DNA of 64,000 bases from JBFLVU01 sp964589625 (lineage in GTDB: Bacteria; Acidobacteriota; UBA4820; DSQY01), in NCBI GenBank assembly GCA_964589625.1, contig CAZPSH010000006.1, positions 69,752 through 133,751 of the forward strand. Direction: 5' to 3'. The position numbers and the translations under genes are program-made. Positions 1 to 8,542 of the stretch are shown piece after piece (position 1 is the stretch's first letter; every line of letters begins with the position of its first letter). Under the pieces are notes generated by a model. That model did no database searches and was not told where the DNA came from. It saw nothing but the letters and a program-made list of their open reading frames with translations.

Positions 1-2263
1 ACAGGCCCATCTGGAGGGTCCTGGGAATGGGCGTGGCGGTGAGAGTGAGCACGTGGACCTTGGACTTGAGCGCCTTGATCTTCTCCTTGTGGTTCACCCC
101 GAACCGCTGCTCCTCGTCCACGATCAGAAGGCCCAGCCGCGGAAGGTGGACGTCCTTGGACAGGATGCGGTGCGTCCCGATGAGGATGTCGAGGCTCCCA
201 TCGCCGGCCTCCTTCAGGGTCCTTTTCCGCTCGGTGGTTTCCACGAAACGCGAGAGCATGGCCACGCGGACGGGAAAGGGGGCGAAGCGCTCTCGGAAGC
301 GCTCGGCGTGCTGGAGCGCCAGCACGGTCGTCGGGCACAGAACCGCCACCTGGAGGCCCTCGCTCACGGCCTTGAAGGCCGCGCGCATGGCCACCTCGGT
401 CTTCCCGTACCCGACGTCCCCGCACACCAGCCGGTCCATCGGGCGATCGGATTCCATATCCCGCTTCACCTCGTCCACGGCCCTATCCTGGTCGGGCGTA
501 AGGTCGAAGGGGAACTGGGACTCGAACTCCTCCTGCCACGCCGTATCGGAGCCGCAGGCGTGGCCGGAGATGGTGCGTCGGACGGCATAGAGGCGCAGGA
601 GGTCCACGGCCACGGCCCGGACCGCCTTGCGCACCTTTTCCTTGCTCTTCCGCCAGGCCGTCCCGCCGAGACGGTCCAGGACCGGGGCGTAGCCCTCCGG
701 CCCGACGTACTTTTCCACTAGGTCCATGCGCTGGACCGGGACGAGCAGGCGCCCCCCCCCGGCGTAAGCAAGGCTCAGGTAGTCCTCTCGATGGCCGTCG
801 CGGACCAGTGTCTCCAGCCCCTGGAAGAGTCCGACCCCGTGCTCCACGTGGACCACCGGGTCCCCCGCCCGCAAATCCCTCAGCCCCGTGGAGAAGGCCT
901 CCTGTTTCCGCGCGCGGGCCTCCGGCGCGGCCCTGCCCCTTCCGAAGACCTCCCGCTCCGTGAGGACGAGCATTCGCTGAGCGGGAAACGAAAGTCCTTC
1001 CTCGACGGGGGCCAGCGCGGCGTACAGGCCGGGCGGCAGGTCGCCGGAATCCGACGGGGCCTCGGCCACCGTGAGGCCCTCGCCCGACGCCAGCTCCTTG
1101 AGCCGCCGGAGGGTCCCCTGGCCTTGAAGGAAGATCAGGCAGCGCCACCCGCCGCGGACCGATTCGCCCAGCTCCGAGAGGAGCCCGTAGGGGTCTCCAG
1201 GACGGAGGGCCGGCCGGGCTGCATCGAGAGGGGGCTCCGCGTTCCCCACCTCCAGCACGCCAGGGCCCTGGGCCATGGAGGCGACCTCCGCCGCTTTTAG
1301 AAAGAGCCTCTCGGGGGAAGCCATCGGGGGGCGACGGTGGCGCACGAAGCTGTCCCGAAGGTCCGACAGGCGGAGCCCCGCCCGGTGGACCGCCATGGAC
1401 GCCTCCACCACTACCCACCGGGAGGGCCCCAGGAAATCGGCCAGGGTCGTGAAGTAGGCCGCCTCTCCGCGGGCCTCGGTGTCGTAGGTCGGGTAGGTCC
1501 CCGCGTGGGCGAGGCCCTCCAGGCGCACCTCTCCGAAGGCTCCGGCGTCGGCGAGGGAGGCCGAGAGCGCCGCACGGAGTCCGTCGTCCCGCACACCCTC
1601 CGTGAGGGGATGCACAAGGACCGATCGCTGGATCTCGCCCAGAGAATGTTGGGACACGGGGTCGAAAAAACGGATCGAGTCGACCTCGTCCCCGAAGAAC
1701 TCCAGGCGGACGGGAAGGGACTCGGTGGGCGGGAAGAGGTCCACGATGCCTCCCCGGAAAGACGCCTCTCCCACCTCCCCGACCTGGTCCACCGTCCGGT
1801 ACCCCGAGGTCCAAAGCCGGGTCCTCAGCTCGCGGCGATCGAGGGCCGTCCCGCGCTCGAGGACGAGAAGGTGGCTTTTCCACCACCCGGGCCGGGGCAC
1901 CCTCCACAGGAGCGACTCCACAGAAAGGAGGAGGGCGGGCCGCGTCGACGCGAGGGCCCGGCTGAGCACGGCGGCGCGTTCGAGGAGGACGCCCGGATGG
2001 TGGGGTAGCCCCTCGTAAGGGTCCGCGTCGGGGGCGGGCAACCAATCCGGCGCCGCGGTTTCCCCGAGGAGGGCCCGCATGGAGCCCGAAAGGGACCGCG
2101 CCTGGCTCTCGGCGGGGACCAGGATGACGAGCGGCCCCTCCCGCCGGAGGACGCGGCCCGCCAACAGGAAGGGAAGGGCCCCACCGCGGGCGCGCTCCAG
2201 TCCCTTGTCCCCTCCGACCCCCCGGTCGAGCGCCTCCAGAAAGGCGCGGATGAGGTCGTTCAA
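1..2263 (-). CDS. mfd: transcription-repair coupling factor Mfd, N-terminal and translocase part (cut by window edge)
   Basis: Mfd is an ATP-driven DNA translocase that dislodges stalled RNA polymerase and recruits UvrA. The reading frame is open from 2263 to the window edge, so the C-terminal part is missing. About 754 codons are present: the UvrB-homology region, the RNA polymerase-interacting domain (around DPVVHVEHGVGLF), and helicase motifs including Walker A (CGDVGYGKTEVAMRAA), DEEQRFG and TATPIPRTL at the very edge. The start chosen is TTG at 2263, which overlaps the TGA of the upstream gene by four bases (TTGA) and has a GGGGGA ribosome binding site just upstream. It is the third gene of an operon after the lipoprotein and heptose genes. 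Identification is secure; only the start codon is uncertain. Confidence 0.95.
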   Translation of the reverse strand, partial: MNDLIRAFLEALDRGVGGDKGLERARGGALPFLLAGRVLRREGPLVILVPAESQARSLSGSMRALLGETAAPDWLPAPDADPYEGLPHHPGVLLERAAVLSRALASTRPALLLSVESLLWRVPRPGWWKSHLLVLERGTALDRRELRTRLWTSGYRTVDQVGEVGEASFRGGIVDLFPPTESLPVRLEFFGDEVDSIRFFDPVSQHSLGEIQRSVLVHPLTEGVRDDGLRAALSASLADAGAFGEVRLEGLAHAGTYPTYDTEARGEAAYFTTLADFLGPSRWVVVEASMAVHRAGLRLSDLRDSFVRHRRPPMASPERLFLKAAEVASMAQGPGVLEVGNAEPPLDAARPALRPGDPYGLLSELGESVRGGWRCLIFLQGQGTLRRLKELASGEGLTVAEAPSDSGDLPPGLYAALAPVEEGLSFPAQRMLVLTEREVFGRGRAAPEARARKQEAFSTGLRDLRAGDPVVHVEHGVGLFQGLETLVRDGHREDYLSLAYAGGGRLLVPVQRMDLVEKYVGPEGYAPVLDRLGGTAWRKSKEKVRKAVRAVAVDLLRLYAVRRTISGHACGSDTAWQEEFESQFPFDLTPDQDRAVDEVKRDMESDRPMDRLVCGDVGYGKTEVAMRAAFKAVSEGLQVAVLCPTTVLALQHAERFRERFAPFPVRVAMLSRFVETTERKRTLKEAGDGSLDILIGTHRILSKDVHLPRLGLLIVDEEQRFGVNHKEKIKALKSKVHVLTLTATPIPRTLQMGL

Positions 2264-2724
2264 CGTGTTCCCCCAGCCAGGCGATCCAGGAGGCCGGTCG
2301 TGGAGCGCCCTTCGAGCAGGGGAAGGGAAGCCACCGTCCCGCCCGCGGCCTCCACCTCCGTCCTTCCCACGATGGTCTCGGGGGTCCAGTCCCCGCCTTT
2401 CACGAGAACGTCGGGCAGGAGGAGCCGGACGAGGTCCAAGGGTGTGTCCTCCTCAAAGACGACCACCGCGTCCACGGCGGCCATGGCGGCCAGGACCTCG
2501 GCCCTCTCCCCCTGCGGCGTCACGGGGCGGGTGGGCCCCTTGAGGCGCCGAACGGAATCGTCGGAGTTCAGCCCCACGACGAGCCGGTCCCCCATCCCCC
2601 GCGCGGCGTTGAGGTAGCGCACGTGGCCCGCGTGGAGGAGGTCGAAGCACCCGTTGGTGAAGACCACTCTCTCCCCCCGCGCTCGGCACGCGCGCCGGAA
2701 TTCCAAGACCGCATCTCGGGCCAT
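2260..2724 (-). CDS. rfaE2: D-glycero-beta-D-manno-heptose 1-phosphate adenylyltransferase (stand-alone HldE C-terminal / RfaE2 domain)
   Basis: This 154-residue cytidylyltransferase-fold enzyme makes ADP-heptose for the lipopolysaccharide core. The signature FTNGCFDLLHAGHVRYL (about residues 22-38) carries the HAGH nucleotide-binding motif, and a GGDWTPETIVG segment lies near residue 115. In many Proteobacteria this domain is fused to the RfaE1 kinase; here it stands alone, as in other phyla. The ATG at 2724 is preceded by a GAGGG/GGGA-rich site, and the gene starts 14 bases after the upstream lipoprotein gene ends. Its TGA overlaps the TTG of mfd. The kinase partner is not in this window. 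Confidence 0.93.
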   Translation of the reverse strand: MARDAVLEFRRACRARGERVVFTNGCFDLLHAGHVRYLNAARGMGDRLVVGLNSDDSVRRLKGPTRPVTPQGERAEVLAAMAAVDAVVVFEEDTPLDLVRLLLPDVLVKGGDWTPETIVGRTEVEAAGGTVASLPLLEGRSTTGLLDRLAGGTR

Positions 2725-2738
2725 GACGCGTCCCACCC

Positions 2739-3905
2739 TCAGGCCCCCCTCAACCTCAGGCGCGCCACATCGCCCTGCAGGGAAGGCAGAACCTTGTCCG
2801 AAACGCTCTTCAGAGGGCGAGGCCGCCCCCCGTCGAACACCCAAACTTCTATGGGGCACCTCACGTCTCCCAGGGCCGTGAAGGAGGTTGGACCCGCGGC
2901 TCCCGGGAATCCCCTCGCGGAGAGGAGGGCGGACCGGAGCGCCTCGGCGTCCGCCTCCGGGGATCCCGCCAGGGCGGCGCCGAGGATCCGCACCGCATCG
3001 TAGGCGTGGGCCGCGTAGACGTCGGGAGGATCTCCCCATCGCGCCGTGAACCGCATCGCGAACTCCGCCTTCTCCGTCCCGCCGTCTCCGGAAACGGGGC
3101 CCGGCCTGAGAAGGCAGGTCCCGTCCATCCAGGACGGAGCATTCTTGAGGAGATCGGCCCGGGCGAACGCGCTGCAGGCCAGGATGGGCCGACGGTCCCC
3201 GGCCCGCCGCAGTCCTTCCGCGGCGGGGAGGAGCGCCCCGCTGTACCCGGCCAGGAAGATCGCCTGGAAGACGACTCCCGGCGGGCCCGCGGCGGGTGCG
3301 GGGACCTGCCCGGGGGCCACGATCGTGACAGCGGCGCGGCGGCCCTCCCGTTCGAAGGCCCGCGCAAAGGCTTCGGCCAGACCCCGCCCGTAGGCGTTGT
3401 CATCCGCCAGGACCTCGACGCGGGTGGCGTGGAGCGAATAGGCGGCAAACTCCGCCGCGGCCTCGGCCTCGGAGGCATCCGATGGCCAGTTGCGGAAAAA
3501 GAGCCGCGAGGCGCCGGAAAGCGCCGGAGAGGAGGCCGACGGGGAGAGGACGAGGACGCCCAGAGGCTCCGCCTCAGCCGCCAGGGCGAGGGCTTCCTCG
3601 CTGGTGGCCCCGGCGATCACGGCCCGGACCCTCCCCTCTCCAGACCAGGCTCTCAGGAGGCCGACGGCGCGCTGCGGCTCGGATCGCGAGTCTTCCAGGG
3701 TGACGTCCAGGCGGCGGCCCCCCACCCCGCCCGCCGCGTTTACTTCCTCGGCGCCGATGAGGATCCCGCGCTCGAGACTTTCCCCGTAGGCGGCCTGGGG
3801 GCCCGAGAGCGGTAGGATCGCCGCCAGACGCACGGGCTCCTGGCGGCAGGAGGCCGCCCAGAGCAAAACCGCTGCGCAAAGGACCCGTCCACCCTTGACG
3901 AACAT
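2739..3905 (-). CDS. ABC-type branched-chain-amino-acid-like substrate-binding lipoprotein
   Basis: This is a 388-residue periplasmic binding protein of the type 1 (LivJ) fold. The N-terminus is a lipoprotein signal ending in LLWAASC, so the mature protein should be membrane-anchored through Cys20. After it comes the typical start of the fold, VRLAAILPLSGPQAAYGESLERGI, and later YDAVRILGAAL. No permease or ATPase gene is adjacent; the gene instead heads an operon with rfaE2 and mfd. Ligand is unknown: amino acids are the family norm, but orphan members can be sensors or scaffolds. A good sigma-70 promoter on the minus strand puts the transcription start almost on the ATG. Confidence 0.85.
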   Translation of the reverse strand: MFVKGGRVLCAAVLLWAASCRQEPVRLAAILPLSGPQAAYGESLERGILIGAEEVNAAGGVGGRRLDVTLEDSRSEPQRAVGLLRAWSGEGRVRAVIAGATSEEALALAAEAEPLGVLVLSPSASSPALSGASRLFFRNWPSDASEAEAAAEFAAYSLHATRVEVLADDNAYGRGLAEAFARAFEREGRRAAVTIVAPGQVPAPAAGPPGVVFQAIFLAGYSGALLPAAEGLRRAGDRRPILACSAFARADLLKNAPSWMDGTCLLRPGPVSGDGGTEKAEFAMRFTARWGDPPDVYAAHAYDAVRILGAALAGSPEADAEALRSALLSARGFPGAAGPTSFTALGDVRCPIEVWVFDGGRPRPLKSVSDKVLPSLQGDVARLRLRGA

Positions 3906-3913
3906 GGCCCATC

Positions 3914-3942
3914 AATATAGTCCAGAAATCCACAAACGTCAA
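3914..3942 (-). promoter_or_regulatory. sigma-70 promoter of the lipoprotein-rfaE2-mfd operon
   Basis: Read on the minus strand, -35 TTGACG (3937-3942), a 17-base spacer and -10 TATATT (3914-3919). The expected transcription start is near 3907, only about two bases before the ATG at 3905, so the message may be leaderless. Confidence 0.6.
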
Positions 3943-4042
3943 GAATTCCAAAGGGTTCCGCCGCATCCGCGGACCCGCAGAGCGGCCTGCCCCGGGTGGG
4001 TCCCGAGGCGTCACGGTGGTAGACTTCGAGGGGAGGTGCGCG

Positions 4043-6064
4043 GTGCGGAGCCTTCGTTTCCTCGCGATCTTTGCCATGCTGTTCGGAACGGCCCTCTGGG
4101 GCGGAACCCCCGACGTGGTCGTGGTCACCCTCGACACCTTCCGCGCCGACCGGCTTGCCCCCTGGGGCGGCCCGCCCTCCACGGCTCCGCACCTCAACGG
4201 ATGGGCCGCGTCGGGCACCGCCTTCGTCTCTTGCTCAGCCCCCGCGCCCGTCACCCTCCCGTCCCACGCCTCCCTGCTGACGGGATGCTGGCCCGCCCGC
4301 ACCGGGCTTCACGACAACGGCCTCGGGGTCCTCGCCCCTTCGGTGCCCGTTCTGGCCGAGCTCCTCCGGGAGAAGGGCTACCGTTGCGAGGCCGTGGTCG
4401 CCAGCGCCGTCCTGGAGGGACGCTACGGGCTCAGCCGGGGCTTTCACGGATACGACGACGCGGTAGGGCCCGACCTCGTGCGGCGGGCCGGTGAGGTGAC
4501 GGACCGCGCCCTCTCGATCTTGTCCAGCCGCGGCGCCGGTCCCCTGTTCCTCTGGGTGCACTACTTCGACGCCCACGAACCCTACTCCAGCCCGGAGGCC
4601 TACGGGGCCCGGTTCCCGGATCACCCCTACGACGCGGCGGCCGCCTACGTGGACGCCGAGGTGGGGCGCCTCCTCTCCGCCCTATCCCCCGGATCCCTGG
4701 TGGCGGTGGCGGCGGACCACGGCGAATCCTTGGGGGAACACGGGGAACCCACCCACGGGGCGCTCCTCTTTGAATCTACCCTCCGGGTGCCTCTCCTATT
4801 CGCCGGCCCTGGAGTCCCCAAAGGGAGCCGCCGAGAGATTCCCTGCTCCCTCGTGGACGTGGCCCCGACCCTCCTGGGGCGCCTGGGGTTCGGCCCGGAG
4901 GCCATCGGGACCCTGGACGGCGCCGATCTCTTCGCGGAGCCGGCCCCAGCTTCCCGGATCCTGCTGGCCGAAACCTGGCTGCCCTTCCACGCCTTCCGGT
5001 GGAGCCCCCTGACGGCCGCCACGGACGGAAGGTTCAAGTGGATCCGGTCGGCGTCCAAGGACCGTCTCTTCGACCTTTTGGGCGATCCGAAGGAGACGAG
5101 GGATCTCTCCGGGTCCCCTCCGAAGGACGCGATGCGAGTTCGCGACCGGCTCCTTCCCTTTCCGGGATCCTCCCCCGCGGGAAGCGTGGACGCATCCCTC
5201 CGCGGTCTTGGATACGCCGCGGTCCCCTCCGGCCAGGCTCTGTCCCGAAACCTGCCCGACCCGCACGACCGCACCGGGGTTCTCCAGGCCGACGGCCGAG
5301 CCCGCCTCCTCCGCCGTCAGGGCGACAAGGAAAGATCGGAGGCCCTCTTCCGCTCGGTAACCGAGCAGGATCCGGGGAACCCCTCGGGCTGGTTCGAATA
5401 CGGGGAGACCCTCCGCCGGGGGGGAGATGACCGGGCGGGCCTCGCCGCCCTCGAGAGGGCGCTGGCCATCGCCCCTCGGATGGCGGAGGCCCACGCGGCC
5501 AAGGGCCACGCCCTCGTCGGGCTGGGCCGTCCGGAGGAGGCGGCCCGCTGCTACGAGAAGGCCCTCGCCCTCTCTCCGCGCCTGGTGACCGCGCTCAATC
5601 CCTTGGCCGCCTACCACCTGGACCGCAACGCACCGGAAAAGGCCTTCCCTCTCCTGGAGCGAGCCCTCTCCGAAGGGTTCGCCGACCAGGACACCTATCT
5701 CATGCAGGGGAGGATCCACCTCGTCCAGAGAAAATCGGAGGAGGCCCGTCGCGACTTCGCCGCCGCCCTGCGGATGAGCCCCGATCCCGCCCTCACCCTC
5801 AAGGCACAAGGGGACATCTACCTGACTCGGAACCTTGTGCAAGAAGCGGTGAGGACCTTCGAGACCGGCATCCGCCAATTCCCGCTCTATGGCCCCAACT
5901 ACCTGACCCTGGGCGCCGTGCTCCTCCAGGCCGATCGTCCCGGTGAGGCCCTTGCGGTCTTCCGGAGCGCCCTGAAGGCCCGCCTCGATCCCGCGGAGCG
6001 GGCCGACGTGGAGCAGATCGTGCGCGACCTCGAGGCCGCGGGGCAGGAGCCCCGGGAGCCCTGA
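4043..6064 (+). CDS. exported sulfatase-fold (alkaline phosphatase superfamily) protein with C-terminal TPR repeats
   Basis: A signal peptide (RSLRFLAIFAMLFGTALWG) is followed by a sulfatase-like domain to about residue 360, then TPR-type helical repeats to residue 673. Metal and active-site motifs are DTFRADRL, TLPSHASLLTG and DHGESLGEHGEPTHG. The nucleophile position of the motif carries Thr (T-L-P-S-H), not the Cys needed for formylglycine formation, so this is not a classical sulfatase and may be a phosphodiesterase or phosphotransferase. The start chosen is GTG at 4043 with GGGAGG six bases upstream; an ATG at 4016 in frame has no such site. Substrate unknown. The TPR half suggests partner proteins in the periplasm. 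Confidence 0.85.
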   Translation: MRSLRFLAIFAMLFGTALWGGTPDVVVVTLDTFRADRLAPWGGPPSTAPHLNGWAASGTAFVSCSAPAPVTLPSHASLLTGCWPARTGLHDNGLGVLAPSVPVLAELLREKGYRCEAVVASAVLEGRYGLSRGFHGYDDAVGPDLVRRAGEVTDRALSILSSRGAGPLFLWVHYFDAHEPYSSPEAYGARFPDHPYDAAAAYVDAEVGRLLSALSPGSLVAVAADHGESLGEHGEPTHGALLFESTLRVPLLFAGPGVPKGSRREIPCSLVDVAPTLLGRLGFGPEAIGTLDGADLFAEPAPASRILLAETWLPFHAFRWSPLTAATDGRFKWIRSASKDRLFDLLGDPKETRDLSGSPPKDAMRVRDRLLPFPGSSPAGSVDASLRGLGYAAVPSGQALSRNLPDPHDRTGVLQADGRARLLRRQGDKERSEALFRSVTEQDPGNPSGWFEYGETLRRGGDDRAGLAALERALAIAPRMAEAHAAKGHALVGLGRPEEAARCYEKALALSPRLVTALNPLAAYHLDRNAPEKAFPLLERALSEGFADQDTYLMQGRIHLVQRKSEEARRDFAAALRMSPDPALTLKAQGDIYLTRNLVQEAVRTFETGIRQFPLYGPNYLTLGAVLLQADRPGEALAVFRSALKARLDPAERADVEQIVRDLEAAGQEPREP

Positions 6065-6096
6065 GGCTGCCCCCACGCCGCCCCCGCCGGCTAGGG

Positions 6097-6855
6097 CTAT
6101 CCTCGGGGCATCGGGAGCAAGGCTCCGCCCGAACAGCAAAGATCCGCCCCCGTGAAGTGCCGCCCGGCCTCGCTGGCGAGGAAGACCACGGCCGCCGCCA
6201 CGTCCTCGGACTCGGCCACCCGGCGGAGGGGAACCGCCGCGACGATGGACGCCTCCCTCTGCCTCAAGGCCTCCTCGCTCATGGGGGTTCGGACCCAGCC
6301 CGGGGAGACGAGGTTGACGCGGATGTCCGGGGCCAGCTCCTGGGCGAGGGAGTAGACCATGGACTGCACGGCCCCCTTGCTCCCCGCATAGTGGCTGTGG
6401 CCGGGCTCTCCACGCTGGCCGGCCGTGGAGCCGATAAACAGGAGGCTCCCTCTTTCCACGACCGCCGCGCACTCCCTTGCGAGGTAGTACGAGGAGAAGG
6501 CGTTGGTCGCGAACATGCGCTCCAGGTTTTCCCTTGTCAGCGTGCGGATGGAGCCGCTGTTCCAAATACCCGCCGAGTGGACGAGGACGTCCAAGCCCCC
6601 GAGGCGTGCAGAGGCCTCCCGGACGAGGGTGGAGCATCCCGCCTCCTTGGACAGGTCCGCCTGGAAGACCCACGAGGCCCCGGGGTGGAGCGCGGAAAGG
6701 GCCTCGGCGGGGGTTTTCTGGCTCCGGCACTGCAGGGCGACCCGGGCGCCGGCCTCCAGAAACATGCGCGCGCAGGCCAGGCCGATGCCCGAGGAGGCGC
6801 CCGTAACGAGGACCCTTCGGCCCGCCAGGTCCGGATAGCTCGTGCCAGATGTCAT
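6097..6855 (-). CDS. short-chain dehydrogenase/reductase (FabG-like)
   Basis: A 252-residue classical SDR. The NAD(P)-binding motif TGASSGIG sits near residues 18-25, the catalytic Ser in the IGST segment, and Tyr and Lys in the YAGSK motif (Y-x3-K). Length and layout match 3-oxoacyl-ACP reductases and related sugar or steroid dehydrogenases; the substrate cannot be told from sequence. It starts inside the stop of the upstream metallo-hydrolase gene (ATGA overlap at 6852-6855), so the two are probably translationally coupled. Confidence 0.88.
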   Translation of the reverse strand: MTSGTSYPDLAGRRVLVTGASSGIGLACARMFLEAGARVALQCRSQKTPAEALSALHPGASWVFQADLSKEAGCSTLVREASARLGGLDVLVHSAGIWNSGSIRTLTRENLERMFATNAFSSYYLARECAAVVERGSLLFIGSTAGQRGEPGHSHYAGSKGAVQSMVYSLAQELAPDIRVNLVSPGWVRTPMSEEALRQREASIVAAVPLRRVAESEDVAAAVVFLASEAGRHFTGADLCCSGGALLPMPRG

Positions 6856-7643
6856 TCGACCTCCATTTGGACAGGCTCCCCGTCGAAGTCGAGGGTGAGC
6901 CCGTCGTAGGCCGGCTCGACGCCGGGGGGCAGCGAATGCAAGAGGGCTTCATGGTCCATTTCGTGGCCCATGTGGATCAGAAACACCCGGCGAGCCCCCA
7001 CGGCCCTCGCCGCGTCGAGGGCCTCGCCCACGGTCATGTGCGTCGGGTGCCGGGGGGAGAACCTCAGGGCGTTGATGGCCAGCGTGTCCACTCCCCGGAG
7101 GCCTTCCACGGCCTCGGGAGGGAGCCGCTTGCAGTCCGTGGCGTAGGCGAAGGGACCCATGCGGAAGAGCGTCACCTCCATGCTTCCGTGGTCCCCCACG
7201 AGGGGAACGACGCGAAGGCCTCCCAGTTCGAAGGGCCCGCCGACGGGAACCAGGTCCAGCTTGGGCCGCCCCCCGCCCTCGGGGAGATCCTCGAAGGCGT
7301 ACCAGAAGGTCCTCCGGACGCCCTCCAGGGTGGCCGGGGACCCGTACACCGGAATGGGAGCTCGTTGCCAATAGGCGAAGACCCGGGTGTCGTCCAGCCC
7401 GAAGATGTGGTCGGCGTGGGGGTGGGTCAGGAGCACGGCGTCGAGCCTGCGGATTCCAAATCGGAGGGCCTGCTCGCGGAAGTCCGCCCCGGCGTCGATC
7501 ACGAAGGAGGCGGTCCCGCTGGTGACCCACAAGGACTGTCGAAGGCGCCGGTTCTTGGGGTTGGGGGAGGAACAGACCTTGCAAGGGCAGTTGACGATGG
7601 GGACGCCGACGGACGTTCCGGTACCCAGGAAGGTGACTCGCAT
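6852..7643 (-). CDS. MBL-fold metallo-hydrolase, PhnP-like
   Basis: A 263-residue metallo-beta-lactamase-fold hydrolase. The metal motif THPHADHIFGLDD (HxHxDH) is clear, and an extra Cys-rich loop (NCPCKVCSSPNPKNRR, about residues 18-33) resembles the structural zinc site of PhnP phosphodiesterases. The start at 7643 is the ATG before RVTFLGTGTS, the usual first strand of the family. PhnP acts on cyclic ribose phosphates, but no phosphonate genes are nearby, so the substrate is open. The gene is coupled to the downstream SDR. Confidence 0.87.
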   Translation of the reverse strand: MRVTFLGTGTSVGVPIVNCPCKVCSSPNPKNRRLRQSLWVTSGTASFVIDAGADFREQALRFGIRRLDAVLLTHPHADHIFGLDDTRVFAYWQRAPIPVYGSPATLEGVRRTFWYAFEDLPEGGGRPKLDLVPVGGPFELGGLRVVPLVGDHGSMEVTLFRMGPFAYATDCKRLPPEAVEGLRGVDTLAINALRFSPRHPTHMTVGEALDAARAVGARRVFLIHMGHEMDHEALLHSLPPGVEPAYDGLTLDFDGEPVQMEVE

Positions 7644-7728
7644 ACCCGCTCCAAGGGGAAGTGTACCACGGGGCCCTGGGCACCCGGGCACCCAGATGCG
7701 CGAGTCCTCCCCGACGAGACCATGTCAC

Positions 7729-7757
7729 TTGACAGCCATTCATATCCAGACTACCCT
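7729..7757 (+). promoter_or_regulatory. sigma-70 promoter, possibly leaderless start for the winged-helix gene
   Basis: Perfect -35 TTGACA (7729-7734), 17-base spacer, -10 TACCCT (7752-7757). The ATG of the next gene begins seven bases after the -10, where transcription itself should start. On the opposite strand an extended -10 (TGG-TACACT, plus-strand 7662-7667) may serve the MBL gene. Confidence 0.65.
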
Positions 7758-7763
7758 GGCTTC

Positions 7764-8474
7764 ATGCACGAGAGCTTCCGCCCCCCCCGCCGCGGCCAGT
7801 GCCTTCTCATCCGGAGAGACTACGGGTACCCGGAGCCTGCGGTGCCCGGATGGAGGGTGCTGAACCTCCGCCGGCGCCCCCTCCCCCCGGCCGATGCCCT
7901 GCGGGACGGCCGGGGTCTCGTTCTGCTCGGTGGGGAAACGCTTCTCGGATGGGCCCGCACCCGGGAGAGGCCGCACCTCTGGAAGGAACTCGCCGGGTGT
8001 GCACGGACCTCCGGACTGGCCATCGGATGCCGCTTCCCACGCGAGATGCGCAGGGTGGGCCAGGCCCTCGCGGGGACCGGCTTGGAAGTGGAGGTGCGGG
8101 ACCACACGCCGGACGGGCGGATCCCTCCCCTCTACCTCGATGCCGGCGTCCGGCCGGCGCTCCTGGCCCTCCACCTGGCCTATGAATGGGAGACCGGGGC
8201 GGCGGCGGCGCGGGGCGGAGTCGCCCTCCTCCGGGTGGCTCACCTCCTGGCCTGCGGGCCCGCCACGGCGGGGGAGACCGCCTGCGCCCTGGGGATCACG
8301 ACCGGAGCCGCGCGGTCCTACCTGAGATGGATGGAGGACGCCGCCCTGGTGCGGCGGGAGGGAAGGAAGATGGCCCTTCGGCACCCCCTGCTCTCCACGC
8401 TCTTTACCGGAACGGAGGCCGCCCCGAGGGCCCCGTCCCCGGCGTCCGTCTGGAACCCGGTGGAGCTGGACTGA
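7764..8474 (+). CDS. unrecognised protein with probable C-terminal winged-helix domain
   Basis: A 236-residue protein I cannot name. The last third (LRVAHLLACGPATAGETACALGITTGAARSYLRWMEDAALVRREG) looks like a winged helix-turn-helix: a recognition helix (TTGAARSYLRWME) followed by a basic wing. The N-terminal two thirds contain an RRDYGYPEP segment and a CRFPREMRRVGQAL helix but no motif I recognise. It could be a transcription factor with a ligand-binding N-terminal domain. The chosen ATG (7764) follows a strong promoter so closely that the mRNA may lack a leader; an ATG at 7722 lies upstream of that promoter and is unlikely. Confidence 0.7.
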   Translation: MHESFRPPRRGQCLLIRRDYGYPEPAVPGWRVLNLRRRPLPPADALRDGRGLVLLGGETLLGWARTRERPHLWKELAGCARTSGLAIGCRFPREMRRVGQALAGTGLEVEVRDHTPDGRIPPLYLDAGVRPALLALHLAYEWETGAAAARGGVALLRVAHLLACGPATAGETACALGITTGAARSYLRWMEDAALVRREGRKMALRHPLLSTLFTGTEAAPRAPSPASVWNPVELD

Positions 8475-8489
8475 TGGCCGTTCGCGTGG

Positions 8490-8518
8490 TTGACACCGGG
8501 GCGCGGGTCCCCTATCCT
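8490..8518 (+). promoter_or_regulatory. sigma-70 promoter of thpR-plsY-gpsA
   Basis: -35 TTGACA (8490-8495), 17-base spacer, -10 TATCCT (8513-8518). The thpR ATG lies 24 bases downstream with a GGAGGGGA ribosome binding site. Confidence 0.75.
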
Positions 8519-8542
8519 CGGGCCTCGGCGGCGGAGGGGACC

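Noticed and set aside
53..1300. Long plus-strand frames opposite mfd
   Set aside because: The minus strand encodes a continuous, recognisable Mfd; the plus frames are G/C-driven shadows without family motifs.
483..2045. 520-codon minus-strand frame rich in Arg, Gly and Pro
   Set aside because: It is another frame of mfd; its low-complexity composition is typical of shadow frames in high-GC DNA.
3006..3815. Plus-strand frame opposite the first binding lipoprotein
   Set aside because: Antisense shadow; the minus strand has signal peptide, lipobox and family motifs.
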